Source: Salinarimonas sp046292825
Lineage (GTDB): Bacteria > Pseudomonadota > Alphaproteobacteria > Rhizobiales > Beijerinckiaceae
DNA length: 64,000 bases
NCBI RefSeq assembly: GCF_046292825.1
Contig: NZ_JBKBQG010000022.1
Span: 11,521 to 75,520, forward strand
Direction of reading: 5' to 3'
The notes beneath the pieces were generated by a model. That model was given only the letters and a program-made list of their open reading frames with translations. It did not search any database and was not told the origin of the DNA. Position numbers and translations under genes: made by a program. Position 1 is the first letter of the stretch. The number at the start of each line of letters is the position of its first letter. Shown piece by piece: positions 42,265 to 52,547 of the stretch.

Positions 42265-43635
42265 TTACTTCGGCTCGCGCCGGTTCGGGTCGAAATGCTT
42301 GCGCAGGCCCGTCCAGCAATCGATGTAGCTCTCCTGCAATTCGGACAGCTCGGAGGCCCAACGCGTCACCCGCTGGGGAAAGCGGGTCTCGAACATGAAG
42401 GCCATCGTGCCGGTGAGCTTGGTCGGCCCGAGCGGCACGTTGGAGGCATGCTCGAAGGCCTGCTCGTCGGGGCCGTGGGGCAGCATCTGGTTGTGGAGCG
42501 AGAAGCCGCCGGGCACGAAGCCCTCGGGCTTGGCGTCGTAGACCCCGTAGACGAGGCCCATGAACTCGCTCATCAGGTTGCGGTGGTACCAGGGCGGCCG
42601 GAAGGTGTTCTCGGCGACCATCCAGCGATCGGGGAAGATGACGAAGTCGATATTGGCCGAGCCGGGCGTCTCGGTCGGCGCGGTGAGCACCGTGAAGATC
42701 GAGGGGTCGGGGTGGTCGAACAGGATCGCGCCCACCGGCGAGAACCGCCGCAGGTCGTATTTGTAGGGCGCGTAATTGCCGTGCCAGGCGACGACGTCGA
42801 GCGGCGATTGCCCGATGCGCGTCTCGAAGAGATCCCCGCCCCATTTCACGTAGAGCGTGCTCTCTTCTTCCTTGTCCTCGTAGGCGGCGACGGGGGTGAG
42901 GAAGTCGCGCGGATTGGCGAGGCAATTGGCGCCGATCGGCCCGCGATCGGGCAGCGTGAACTGGCCGCCGTAATTCTCGCAGACATAGGCGCGCGCCGGC
43001 CCGTCGACGAGCTCGACCTTGAAGATCACGCCGCGCGGGATCACGCAGATCTCGCCCGGCGCGAACTCGATCACGCCGAATTCCGTGCGGAAGCGCAGCG
43101 CGCCCTCCTGGGCGACGATCAGATATTCGCCGTCGGCATTGAAGAAATACTCGTTCTCCATAGAGCGGGTGACGAAGAGGAGGTGGGCGGCCATGCCGAC
43201 CTGCGTGTCGGAATCGCCCGCCGTCGTCACCGTGCGCAGCCCCGTGACGAAGGTCAGCGCCTCGTCGGGGATCGCGACCGGGCTCCAGCGCAGCTGGCCG
43301 AGCGAGGGCGCCGCCTCGTCGCGGCAGGGCGCGGTGCGCATCAAACCCTTGTCGACGAGCCGGTAGCGGTGCGAATGCTTCACGGAGGGGCGGATGCGAT
43401 AGAGCCAGGAGCGCTGGTTCGTGGCCTGCGGCGCCGTGAAGGGCGAGCCGGAGAGCTGCTCGGCATACAGCCCGTAATTGATCTTCTGCGGCGAGTTCAT
43501 GCCCACCGGCAGCGCGCCTTCGAGCGCCTCCGTCTCGAACGAATTGCCGAAGCCGGACATGTAGCCGGGGCGGATCGCGTTCTCGCGGCCCTGGATCTCC
43601 GGGCTCGTGAAGCCGGTCGTGGGGTGCACGGTCAT
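42265..43635 (-). CDS. hmgA: Homogentisate 1,2-dioxygenase
   Basis: 456 aa, full length. Typical stretches are YMSGFGNSFETEALEGALP, RSWLYRIRPSVKH, VVAWHGNYAPYKYDL and the iron-site region FRPPWYHRNLMSEFMG with SLHNQMLPHGPDEQAFE. It opens the homogentisate ring to maleylacetoacetate. The start is ATG 43635; the frame remains open upstream to 43833. Transcribed away from the MarR gene, with an operator-like dyad between them. Confidence 0.95.
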   Translation of the reverse strand: MTVHPTTGFTSPEIQGRENAIRPGYMSGFGNSFETEALEGALPVGMNSPQKINYGLYAEQLSGSPFTAPQATNQRSWLYRIRPSVKHSHRYRLVDKGLMRTAPCRDEAAPSLGQLRWSPVAIPDEALTFVTGLRTVTTAGDSDTQVGMAAHLLFVTRSMENEYFFNADGEYLIVAQEGALRFRTEFGVIEFAPGEICVIPRGVIFKVELVDGPARAYVCENYGGQFTLPDRGPIGANCLANPRDFLTPVAAYEDKEEESTLYVKWGGDLFETRIGQSPLDVVAWHGNYAPYKYDLRRFSPVGAILFDHPDPSIFTVLTAPTETPGSANIDFVIFPDRWMVAENTFRPPWYHRNLMSEFMGLVYGVYDAKPEGFVPGGFSLHNQMLPHGPDEQAFEHASNVPLGPTKLTGTMAFMFETRFPQRVTRWASELSELQESYIDCWTGLRKHFDPNRREPK

Positions 43636-43704
43636 CGTGGTCTCCTGTCCCTCGCTGCGCGGACCGCGCTTGCGCGCCGGCCCGGACGGACGAGCGGACC
43701 GCTC

Positions 43705-43760
43705 TTGCGTCGGCGGCCGATCTCGGCATAATGGTTGCACGAGCAACGAATTCTTGTCAA
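43705..43760. promoter_or_regulatory. hmgA/marR divergent promoter-operator
   Basis: A perfect dyad GTTGC-ACGA-GCAAC (43734-43747) lies between the divergent genes. Rightward, TTGCGT (43705-43710), a 16-nt spacer and CATAAT (43727-43732) form a promoter for marR with the dyad immediately downstream. Leftward, TTGACA (43755-43760, minus strand) can serve as the -35 of hmgA, so the dyad falls within that promoter too. Binding of the MarR protein would repress both genes. Confidence 0.6.
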
Positions 43761-43762
43761 CG

Positions 43763-44290
43763 ATGGCCCGATCCCCCGACAAGGCCGCGGACGTCGCGGC
43801 CGCCGCATCGCCGGAGGCACCCGAGCCGCTCACCCTCGAGCGGTTCCTGCCCTATCGCCTGAACGTGCTCGCGACGACCGTGTCGAACGCGCTCGCCCGC
43901 GTCTACGCGGAGCGCTTCGGGCTGACGATCCCGCAATGGCGCGTGCTGGCGACGCTCGGCCAATACGAGCGTTCGACCGCGCGCGACATCGCGGCGCACA
44001 CGGTGATGCACAAGTCGACCGTGTCCCGCGCGGTCTCGGCGCTCGCCGAGCGCGGCCTGCTCGAGCGCCAGCCCAACGCCGCCGACATGCGCGAGGAGAT
44101 GCTCGCGCTCACGGGGCAGGGCAGGGGGATCTACGAGGCCCTCGTGCCCGAGGCGCGGGCCTTCGAGCGCGCGCTCGCGGCCGCCCTCTCGGCGCAGGAG
44201 GAGGCGCTCCTGTTCACGCTGATCGAGCGGCTCGACGCGCGGATGCGAGCGCTCGCGCCCGATCTCGATCTCGACGGCTCCGGAGGCTGA
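43763..44290 (+). CDS. MarR family regulator of the homogentisate genes
   Basis: 175 aa winged-helix protein: helix LARVYAERFGLTIPQWRVLATL, DIAAHTVMHKSTVSRAVSALAERGLLERQ (recognition helix and start of wing), and a dimerisation helix at the C-terminus. ATG 43763 is used; the frame opens earlier within the hmgA promoter. Gene order (divergent from hmgA, before maiA and hppD) suggests an HmgR-like repressor sensing homogentisate or a related acid (inference). Confidence 0.85.
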   Translation: MARSPDKAADVAAAASPEAPEPLTLERFLPYRLNVLATTVSNALARVYAERFGLTIPQWRVLATLGQYERSTARDIAAHTVMHKSTVSRAVSALAERGLLERQPNAADMREEMLALTGQGRGIYEALVPEARAFERALAAALSAQEEALLFTLIERLDARMRALAPDLDLDGSGG

Positions 44291-44294
44291 CCCG

Positions 44295-44924
44295 ATGAAG
44301 CTCCACACCTATTTCCGCTCGTCCGCCGCCTATCGGGTTCGGATCGCGCTCGCTCTGAAGGGCATCGCGTACGAGAGCGTCTTCGTGCATCTCGTGAAGC
44401 GGGAGCAGAAGGCGCCCGATTATCTCGCGCTCAACCCGCAGGGCCGCGTGCCGGCGCTCGAGACGGATGCGGGCGACGTCCTCGTGCAATCCCCCGCGAT
44501 CCTCGAATGGATCGAGGAGACCTGGGCCACGCCGAGCCTGCTGCCGGGTGACGCGACGGCGCGGGCGAAGATCCGCGCGGTCGCCGCCCTCGTCGGGTGC
44601 GACATCCATCCGTTGAACAATCTGCCCGTCCTCGGCTGGTTGAAGGAGCGCCTCGGCGCCGATCAGGCGGCCGTCGACGCCTGGTACGCGCATTGGATCC
44701 GCGAGGGTTTCGCGGCGATCGAGCAGCTGATCGCGCCTGCGCCCTTCGCCTTCGGCGCCGCGCCGACCATGGCGGATCTCTACATCGTGCCGCAGGTCTA
44801 CAACGCGCGGCGGTTCTCCGTGCCGCTCGACGACTTCCCGCGCATCCGCGCGGTGGCGCAGGCAGCGGACGAGCATCCGGCCTTCAGGGCAGCCGCCCCG
44901 GAAGCCCAACCCGACGCGGCCTGA
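44295..44924 (+). CDS. maiA: Maleylacetoacetate isomerase (zeta-class GST)
   Basis: 209 aa. The N-terminal thioredoxin-like domain starts MKLHTYFRSSAAYRVRIALALKG; the zeta-class SSxxSxRVRIAL glutathione site has Ala residues at the usual Cys/Ser positions but retains the first two serines. NPQGRVPALETD and SPAILEWIEE follow, and the C-terminal helical domain includes GCDIHPLNNLPVL, characteristic of the family. It isomerises maleylacetoacetate to fumarylacetoacetate. Confidence 0.92.
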   Translation: MKLHTYFRSSAAYRVRIALALKGIAYESVFVHLVKREQKAPDYLALNPQGRVPALETDAGDVLVQSPAILEWIEETWATPSLLPGDATARAKIRAVAALVGCDIHPLNNLPVLGWLKERLGADQAAVDAWYAHWIREGFAAIEQLIAPAPFAFGAAPTMADLYIVPQVYNARRFSVPLDDFPRIRAVAQAADEHPAFRAAAPEAQPDAA

Positions 44925-44950
44925 GGGCCGCTCGCACGAGGAGGAAGACA

Positions 44951-46066
<1,116 letters not shown>

Positions 46067-46178
46067 TCGCATTCGCGGCGCGCGCGGAGCTGGGCGAGAA
46101 AGCCCTTGCATCCGCGCGCGCGGCCCTGATAAGAGGGTCTCCCGCGGGCGAAAGCCCCCGGTTTCCGGTCTCCGGAAT

Positions 46179-46252
46179 GGCCTCGTGGCGGAGTGGTTAC
46201 GCAGAGGACTGCAAATCCTTGCACCCCGGTTCGATTCCGGGCGAGGCCTCCA
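46179..46252 (+). tRNA. tRNA-Cys (anticodon GCA)
   Basis: 74-nt cloverleaf with the CCA encoded. Acceptor GGCCTCG pairs with CGAGGCC (46242-46248), discriminator T, then CCA. The anticodon stem GAGGA/TCCTT encloses loop CTGCAAA with anticodon GCA at 46211-46213; the T-arm has GGTTCGATTCC. No recombinase lies next to it, so it does not look like an occupied integration site. Confidence 0.95.
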
Positions 46253-46391
46253 CACCGATGGGACGAGCCGCGCGACGCGGCGACGTCCGGTTTCTCGCAA
46301 GCTCTTTAGCGCCCTTCGGTTTCAACCAGCGGCTTGTTGCATCCTCGTTCGGGTCGGGCGAGATTCGCGTCGTTCATGACGGAGACGCGCG

Positions 46392-46793
46392 TTGGAGACC
46401 GAGATTCGCGTAGCCAAGCTCGAGGCGGCGGTCGAGAGCATCGACCGCAGCGTCGCGGACCTGCGCGCGGATTTCCGCGATCTCCGCACCGAGATGCGCG
46501 CGGAGATCGGGAAGCTGCGCACGGATACTCGAAGCGACCTCGGCGACTTTCGCACCGAGCTCGGCGATTTCCGCACCGAGATGCGCACCGAAATCGCCGA
46601 TCTCCGCAGCGAGATGCGCACCGAGCTCGGCAATGTCCGCATCGAGATGCGCACGGAGCTCGGGGACGTGCGTTCCGAGTTGCGCGAGCTGCGCTCGCAG
46701 GCGCGCGGCGATTTCCGCATCCTCTTCGGCGCCTTGATGACGCTCGGCATCGGGCTCGCGGGTCTGATGGCGCGCGGGTTCGGCTGGCTCTGA
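46392..46793 (+). CDS. Coiled-coil protein with C-terminal membrane helix (DUF1640/CCDC90-like)
   Basis: 133 aa from TTG 46392, seven nt after GGAG. Residues 10-105 are a continuous coiled coil with an 11-residue repeat, the core being EMRTEIADLRS, EMRTELGNVRI, EMRTELGDVRS. The end (FRILFGALMTLGIGLAGLMARGFGWL, split here as a 22-residue hydrophobic helix) anchors it in the membrane. The layout resembles bacterial CCDC90/DUF1640 proteins, which form trimeric stalks. The DNA carries matching 33-nt tandem repeats around 46540-46680. Function unknown. Confidence 0.72.
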   Translation: METEIRVAKLEAAVESIDRSVADLRADFRDLRTEMRAEIGKLRTDTRSDLGDFRTELGDFRTEMRTEIADLRSEMRTELGNVRIEMRTELGDVRSELRELRSQARGDFRILFGALMTLGIGLAGLMARGFGWL

Positions 46794-46904
46794 GCGATCG
46801 GCGCCGCAGCCCGCGCGGGCGCCTTCCCTCTCCGCCTTGCCGGGCGCCGTCCGGACTGGTAATCGAAGCCCCATCTCACCCCAAACGCGCGACAGGATGC
46901 GGCC

Positions 46905-48557
<1,653 letters not shown>

Positions 48558-48571
48558 GGCCGAACGAAGGA

Positions 48572-48707
48572 CCCCTCTCCCGGCCGGGAGAGGGGCAAGG
48601 GTGAGGGGACCGTCGCTTCCGCTTTCGGGCTACGGGCTTCAGGCCGATCGCTCGCCTGTCGGAGCCTGTGCCCTCACCCCCGACCCCTCTCCCGTCCGGG
48701 AGAGGGG
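48572..48707. repeat. Paired type C hairpins forming a large inverted repeat
   Basis: CCCCTCTCCCGGCCGGGAGAGGGG (24 bases, 48572-48595) sits 15 nt after the ettA stop, and CCCCTCTCCCGTCCGGGAGAGGGG-type hairpin closes the element at 48684-48707. The flanking GGGTGAGGG and CCCTCACCC also pair, so the whole 136 nt can fold as one structure. It may act as a transcription end for ettA. Confidence 0.8.
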
Positions 48708-48728
48708 AGACGACGACAGGAGCGCGCG

Positions 48729-49430
48729 ATGACGGGCACCATTCTGATCTCCGGAATCTCCCGCGGCATCGGCCGCGGGCTCACGGAGGCCTATCTGCGG
48801 GACGGCTGGCGCGTGATCGGAACGCTGCGCGACGCGACGCGCCTTCCCGCGACCTATGCCGACGCGCTGGGGTCCGGGCGTCTGCGGCTGTTCGAGGCGG
48901 ACATGCGCGACGCGGCAAGCCTCGCGGCCATGGCCGACGGGCTCGACGAGCCGCTCGACGTGCTGATCGCGTCGGCCGGCATCATGGGCGAGCGCACGGC
49001 CGACACCCTGCATTCCGACCCGTCCGCTTATGCGGACGTGTTCGACGTCAACGTGCTCGGGCCGCTGCGCCTCGTCCAGGCGCTCCACCCGCACCTCGTC
49101 CGCGCGGCGCGCGCGCGCGGCCGGGCGCGCGTGCTCGCGATCTCGAGCGTGATGGGCAGCCTCTCGATCGCGAAATCGAACGCGATGCCCTACCGCGCCT
49201 CGAAAGCCGCCCTCAACAAGCTCGCCCGAGGCCTCGCGGTCGACCTCGCCCCCCAGAACATCCACCTCGCCACCTGCCACCCCGGCTGGGTGAGGACCGA
49301 CATGGGCGGCGAGGGCGCGGACATCGCGATCGAGGAGAGCGTCGCGGGGCTGATGGCGCTGGTGGAGCGATTGGGGCCGGAGATTGCGGGCGGGTTCTGG
49401 AATTTCGATGGGGGGCGGTTGGAGTGGTGA
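48729..49430 (+). CDS. Short-chain dehydrogenase/reductase
   Basis: 233 aa classical SDR. Cofactor motif ISGISRGIGRGLTEAYL, acid DMRD, ASAG (the NNAG position), catalytic Ser in ISSVMGSL and YRASKAALN (YxxxK), then CHPGWVRTDMGG. Similar to the C-factor-like SDRs. Substrate unknown. Confidence 0.87.
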   Translation: MTGTILISGISRGIGRGLTEAYLRDGWRVIGTLRDATRLPATYADALGSGRLRLFEADMRDAASLAAMADGLDEPLDVLIASAGIMGERTADTLHSDPSAYADVFDVNVLGPLRLVQALHPHLVRAARARGRARVLAISSVMGSLSIAKSNAMPYRASKAALNKLARGLAVDLAPQNIHLATCHPGWVRTDMGGEGADIAIEESVAGLMALVERLGPEIAGGFWNFDGGRLEW

Positions 49431-49437
49431 GGGAAGG

Positions 49438-49908
49438 TTAGCGCCACCCCATCGCGAGGCTCGGCGCGGGTTTGCGCACGAGCGACCAGTTTCCGCGCTC
49501 GAAGAGATAGAGGCCGTGGTCGCTCGACTTGGCGACGAGGTCCACATTCGGCACCACCGAGAGCTCGAGGCAGCTGTTGAAGCCCGACCCCATGTTCGGC
49601 AAGCCGGCGACGAAGCTCGGCGGGGGGTACAGGCGGTAGGACCAGCCGCGGACTTGGAATGGCTCCCCCACCCTCTCGCGGCCGATCATCACCGCGCCGT
49701 CCTCGATAGCGGGGTTCGCCGCCCGCGCCATCTCGAAGAGGTCCGAGAAACGCGCACCGAAAAGCTGGCCGATCGGCGGCGTGGGCTCTCGGAGCATCGG
49801 AGCGACGTAGCGCGGGAGGTCCCGGCCCGTATGAAAACAGACGATCGCCTGCACGCCCTCGAGGGCGCGTAGCAGGACTTCCTCGCGATCGTCGTCCTCG
49901 ATGGTCAT
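49438..49908 (-). CDS. Small protein with a probable degenerate DisA/CdaA-like (DAC) nucleotide-binding domain
   Basis: 156 aa from ATG 49908. By eye the whole chain can be laid on a diadenylate-cyclase (DisA_N/CdaA) domain: EGVQAIVCFHTGRDL fits the first strand, NPAIEDGAVMIG aligns with the NxPLHDGAVII motif (Asp70-Gly-Ala), and GLPNMGSGFNSCLELS falls where GTRHRAAxGxS should be. VDLVAKSSDHGLYLFERG matches the VVSEExGxISxxxxG end. DGA is kept but the catalytic RHR is lost, so ligand sensing rather than synthesis is expected. DAC-derived sensor families (DACN-type) were predicted in nucleotide-based conflict systems. It is divergent from the Cap15-like gene, GC content is lower than the surroundings, and no other match is recognised. 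Confidence 0.5.
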   Translation of the reverse strand: MTIEDDDREEVLLRALEGVQAIVCFHTGRDLPRYVAPMLREPTPPIGQLFGARFSDLFEMARAANPAIEDGAVMIGRERVGEPFQVRGWSYRLYPPPSFVAGLPNMGSGFNSCLELSVVPNVDLVAKSSDHGLYLFERGNWSLVRKPAPSLAMGWR

Positions 49909-49941
49909 GCGTCGACGATACACGAAGATTGCCGCGGCGGC

Positions 49942-49968
49942 TATACACCAGTCCTGGATTGCTGTATA
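49942..49968. promoter_or_regulatory. Dyad in the divergent gap between the DAC-like and Cap15-like genes
   Basis: TATACA (49942-49947) and TGTATA (49963-49968) form inverted arms 15 nt apart, centred in the 88-nt gap. The same bases can serve as -10 elements in either direction, so one protein bound here could control both genes. No clear -35 sequences are visible. Confidence 0.4.
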
Positions 49969-49996
49969 AGCTCGTCCACACGCGAGCCGGGTCGAC

Positions 49997-50686
49997 ATGC
50001 CTCTCGAAAGTCTGGTCAAGGCCATCATCTACGTGACGCTTGCGGTCATTGGCGTCGCTTGGCTTCTGCTCGGCACGACGGCGCTGGCGTATGCGAGCTC
50101 GATCGTCGCGGCGATCAGCCTCTTCTTCTTGTACTTCGCACGCCATGCTTGGCGCTGGCGATTCCTGAACGGCTCGGTCGTCAAGCACCCCGATCTGACT
50201 GGCACCTGGCGCTACGAGATCGATTCTGACTACGTGGACCCGGTCACCGGCTCGAAGGTGAAGAAGACGGCCTTCGCGGTGATCGAACAGACCCTGACCT
50301 CGACCACTGTTCTGGTCTGGACGGACAATGCACGCTCCGAGTCTATCGGGGCCACGATCGAAATCGACCGTGATGACCTTTTCACGCTGTCCGTGCCGTT
50401 CATCTGCAACGTTCGCTCGGAGCACGACGAGCCGATTCATTACGGCTGCGCTCTCTTTGAAAAGGTGCGTCGCGGCGCGCAGGAGATCGAGGGTCGCTAT
50501 TGGACCGAACGTGCGACGAAAGGGACCGTTCGGCTCAGCGATCGTCGAGCCGAGGAGATCGGCTCCTACGCCCAAGGCCTCGAGATCTTCGGCCTCACCC
50601 CATCACAACCCCCACATCCACCCCCTTCCCCCGCTCCAACCACCCCGGCACCGGAAGCCCCTTCCCCCTCAAGAACTCCGGGTTGA
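49997..50686 (+). CDS. Cap15-like 2TM beta-barrel effector (SMODS-associating 2TM, beta-strand rich domain), no CD-NTase nearby
   Basis: 229 aa. Two membrane helices (about residues 8-26 and 30-48) precede a beta-rich domain with the Cap15/S-2TMbeta pattern: PDLTGTWRYEI (GxW), AFAVIEQTL (xQT), VWTDNARSESIGATI (SxS), PIHYGCALF (HxG) and the closing IEGRYWTERATKGTVRL (GxYWTxRxTxGxxxL). In CBASS, Cap15 senses a cyclic dinucleotide through this barrel and disrupts the inner membrane. Here no cyclase of the CD-NTase family is adjacent; the divergent neighbour looks DAC-like. From residue 200 the chain is a Pro-rich tail read antisense through the end of cysK, probably gained when the original stop was lost. 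GC is near 58%, below the region's average, suggesting transfer. Confidence 0.72.
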   Translation: MPLESLVKAIIYVTLAVIGVAWLLLGTTALAYASSIVAAISLFFLYFARHAWRWRFLNGSVVKHPDLTGTWRYEIDSDYVDPVTGSKVKKTAFAVIEQTLTSTTVLVWTDNARSESIGATIEIDRDDLFTLSVPFICNVRSEHDEPIHYGCALFEKVRRGAQEIEGRYWTERATKGTVRLSDRRAEEIGSYAQGLEIFGLTPSQPPHPPPSPAPTTPAPEAPSPSRTPG

Positions 50687-51629
50687 ACAGCTTCGACTGG
50701 TACCGCGTCCCGTAATCGCACAGGATCGTCACGATCCGATGCCCCGGGCCCAATTGGCGGGCGAGGCGGATGGCGCCGGCTATGTTGATGCCGGACGAGC
50801 CGCCGAGCACGAGGCCCTCCTTCTCGACGAGGTCGAAGACGATGGGCAGCGCCTCCTCGTCGGGGATCTGGAAGGCGACGTCGACGGGGGCGCCCTCGAG
50901 ATTGGCGGTGATGCGGCCCTGGCCGATGCCCTCGGTGATCGAGCCGCCCTGCGCGGAGAGGTTGCCCGAGGTGTAGTAGGAGAAGAGCGCCGCGCCCATC
51001 GGATCGGCGAGGCCGATCGTGATGGTGGGGTCGCGCTCCTTGAGCGCCATGCCGACGCCCGCGATCGTGCCGCCGGAGCCCACCGCGCAGACGAAGCCGT
51101 CGAGCTCGCCGCCGCATTGGGCGAAGATCTCGGGGCCGGTCGTCTCGTAATGGCCGCGGCGATTGGCGGTGTTGTCGAACTGGTTCGCCCAGATGGCGCC
51201 GTTCGGCTCGGTCTTGGCGAGATGCTCGGCGAGGCGGCCCGAGACCTTCACGTAATTGTTCGGATTGGCGTAGGGAACCGCCGGCACCTCGACGAGCTCG
51301 GCGCCGAGCGCGCGCAGCGCGTCCTTCTTCTCCTGAGACTGCGTCTCGGGGATCACGATGACGGTGCGGTAGCCGAGCGCGTTGCCGACCATCGCGAGCC
51401 CGATGCCTGTATTGCCGGCCGTGCCCTCGACGATCAAGCCGCCCGGGCGCAGGAGGCCGCGCGCCTCAGCGTCGCGGATGATCGCGAGCGCGGCGCGGTC
51501 CTTCACCGACTGGCCGGGATTGAGGAACTCCGCCTTGCCGAGGATCTCGCAGCCCGTCGCCTCGGAGGGACCGTTCAGCCGGATGAGCGGCGTGTTGCCG
51601 ATCGCGTCGATGACGGAACGGTGGATCAT
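50595..51629 (-). CDS. cysK: Cysteine synthase A (O-acetylserine sulfhydrylase)
   Basis: 344 aa fold-type II PLP enzyme. IGNTPLIRLNGPSE, PLP lysine in NPGQSVKDRAAL, substrate loop EGTAGNTGIGLAMV, phosphate loop AVGSGGTIAGVG and GGSSGINIAGA are all present. It makes cysteine from O-acetylserine and sulfide. ATG 51629 is chosen since the longer frame has no family similarity. Its 3' 92 nt overlap the convergent Cap15-like gene. Confidence 0.92.
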   Translation of the reverse strand: MIHRSVIDAIGNTPLIRLNGPSEATGCEILGKAEFLNPGQSVKDRAALAIIRDAEARGLLRPGGLIVEGTAGNTGIGLAMVGNALGYRTVIVIPETQSQEKKDALRALGAELVEVPAVPYANPNNYVKVSGRLAEHLAKTEPNGAIWANQFDNTANRRGHYETTGPEIFAQCGGELDGFVCAVGSGGTIAGVGMALKERDPTITIGLADPMGAALFSYYTSGNLSAQGGSITEGIGQGRITANLEGAPVDVAFQIPDEEALPIVFDLVEKEGLVLGGSSGINIAGAIRLARQLGPGHRIVTILCDYGTRYQSKLFNPEFLRGKGLPVPGWLERGKGVDVGVVMG

Positions 51630-51668
51630 GGAGGTCTCCTCGGGAGCGCGGGCGCGAGCGGCCTTGCT

Positions 51669-51732
51669 AGCGCATTCCACCGCGGAAAGCGAGAATATTC
51701 GATATTCCACAAGCGAGTGCGCGGAATGCGCT
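51669..51732. promoter_or_regulatory. Nested dyads upstream of cysK
   Basis: An inner palindrome GAATAT-TCG-ATATTC (51693-51707) is framed by 10-bp arms AGCGCATTCC (51669-51678) and GGAATGCGCT (51723-51732). Both dyads share the same centre near 51700. It lies 40-100 nt upstream of cysK and just after the metallophosphoesterase stop. An operator for a sulfur- or redox-sensing regulator is likely, but the outer arms could also work as a terminator stem. Confidence 0.5.
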
Positions 51733-52547
51733 CACCCCCGCAACGGGATCTCGCGCACGCAGGCATCGGGCTCGCGGCGCCCGACCCATTGGCGCGGATA
51801 GCCGAGCGAGACCTCGTCGAAGCGCACGCCGTCGCGATAGGCGGTCGACTGGATGTGGAGGTGGCCGCTGATCACGGCGCGGGCGCGGAAGCGCAGGTGC
51901 CAATCCTCCGTCGCGATGGTGCCGCACCAGAGCGAGAAGCGGGGGATGCGCGGCAGGAACGCGCGGTCCGCGCGCAACGGCCAATGGTTGACGAGCACGG
52001 TCGGGAGACCGTCGTCGCAGGCCTCGAGCCGCGCCCGCGTCTGCGCCACCCGCGCCTCGCACCAGGCGATCCGGCTCGGATGCGGATCGGGCCGCAGCCA
52101 CAACTCGTCGGCGCAGACGATCCCGGTCTCGCGGGCCCAGTCGAGCGCGCCCTCGAGGGGGATGTCGGCGGGGCGGAAGCTGTAATCGTAGAGGAGGAAC
52201 ATCGGCACGAGGCGCACCCGCACCCCGCCGAAGGTCTCGACGGGATAGGGGTCCTCGGGCGTGATCACGCCGTGGCGGCGGCACTCGGCGACGAGCCGCT
52301 CGTAGCGCGCCACCCCGCGCAGACCGTCGCCGCCGGGACGAGCCCAAAGCTCGTGATTGCCAGGAACCCAGACGAGCTGCCGGAATTTCGGCCCGAGCGC
52401 CTCGAAAGCGAAGGCGAGGTGCTCGGCGTGCTCGCCGACATCCCCGGCGATCACGAGCCAATCGTCCGGACGCGGGCGAATCTCGTCGAGCGCCGCCCGG
52501 TTCTCTTCGTGGCCGAGATGCAGATCGCTGATCGCAAACAGCTTCAC
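51732..52547 (-). CDS. Metallophosphoesterase (calcineurin-like)
   Basis: 271 aa. Full set of metal motifs: ISDLHLGHEEN, VIAGDVGEH, VPGNHELW, VNHWPLRAD and ISGHLHIQST. GTG start at 52547 overlaps the stop of the phosphopantetheinyl transferase gene (GTGA), so the two are co-transcribed. The insert between GNHE and NHW is long and lacks known markers; substrate unknown. Confidence 0.85.
   Translation of the reverse strand: MKLFAISDLHLGHEENRAALDEIRPRPDDWLVIAGDVGEHAEHLAFAFEALGPKFRQLVWVPGNHELWARPGGDGLRGVARYERLVAECRRHGVITPEDPYPVETFGGVRVRLVPMFLLYDYSFRPADIPLEGALDWARETGIVCADELWLRPDPHPSRIAWCEARVAQTRARLEACDDGLPTVLVNHWPLRADRAFLPRIPRFSLWCGTIATEDWHLRFRARAVISGHLHIQSTAYRDGVRFDEVSLGYPRQWVGRREPDACVREIPLRG

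Noticed and set aside
46179..46252. tRNA-Cys as an att site of an integrated island
   Set aside because: No integrase gene and no direct repeat of the tRNA 3' end are seen downstream.
48572..48595. Rho-independent terminator of ettA
   Set aside because: The hairpin is strong but has no following T-tract and is a dispersed repeat; any terminator role is unproven.
49438..49908. CD-NTase (CBASS cyclase) next to the Cap15-like gene
   Set aside because: The protein is only 156 aa and has no GS-x(n)-DxD nucleotidyltransferase motif; a DAC-like reading fits the sequence better.
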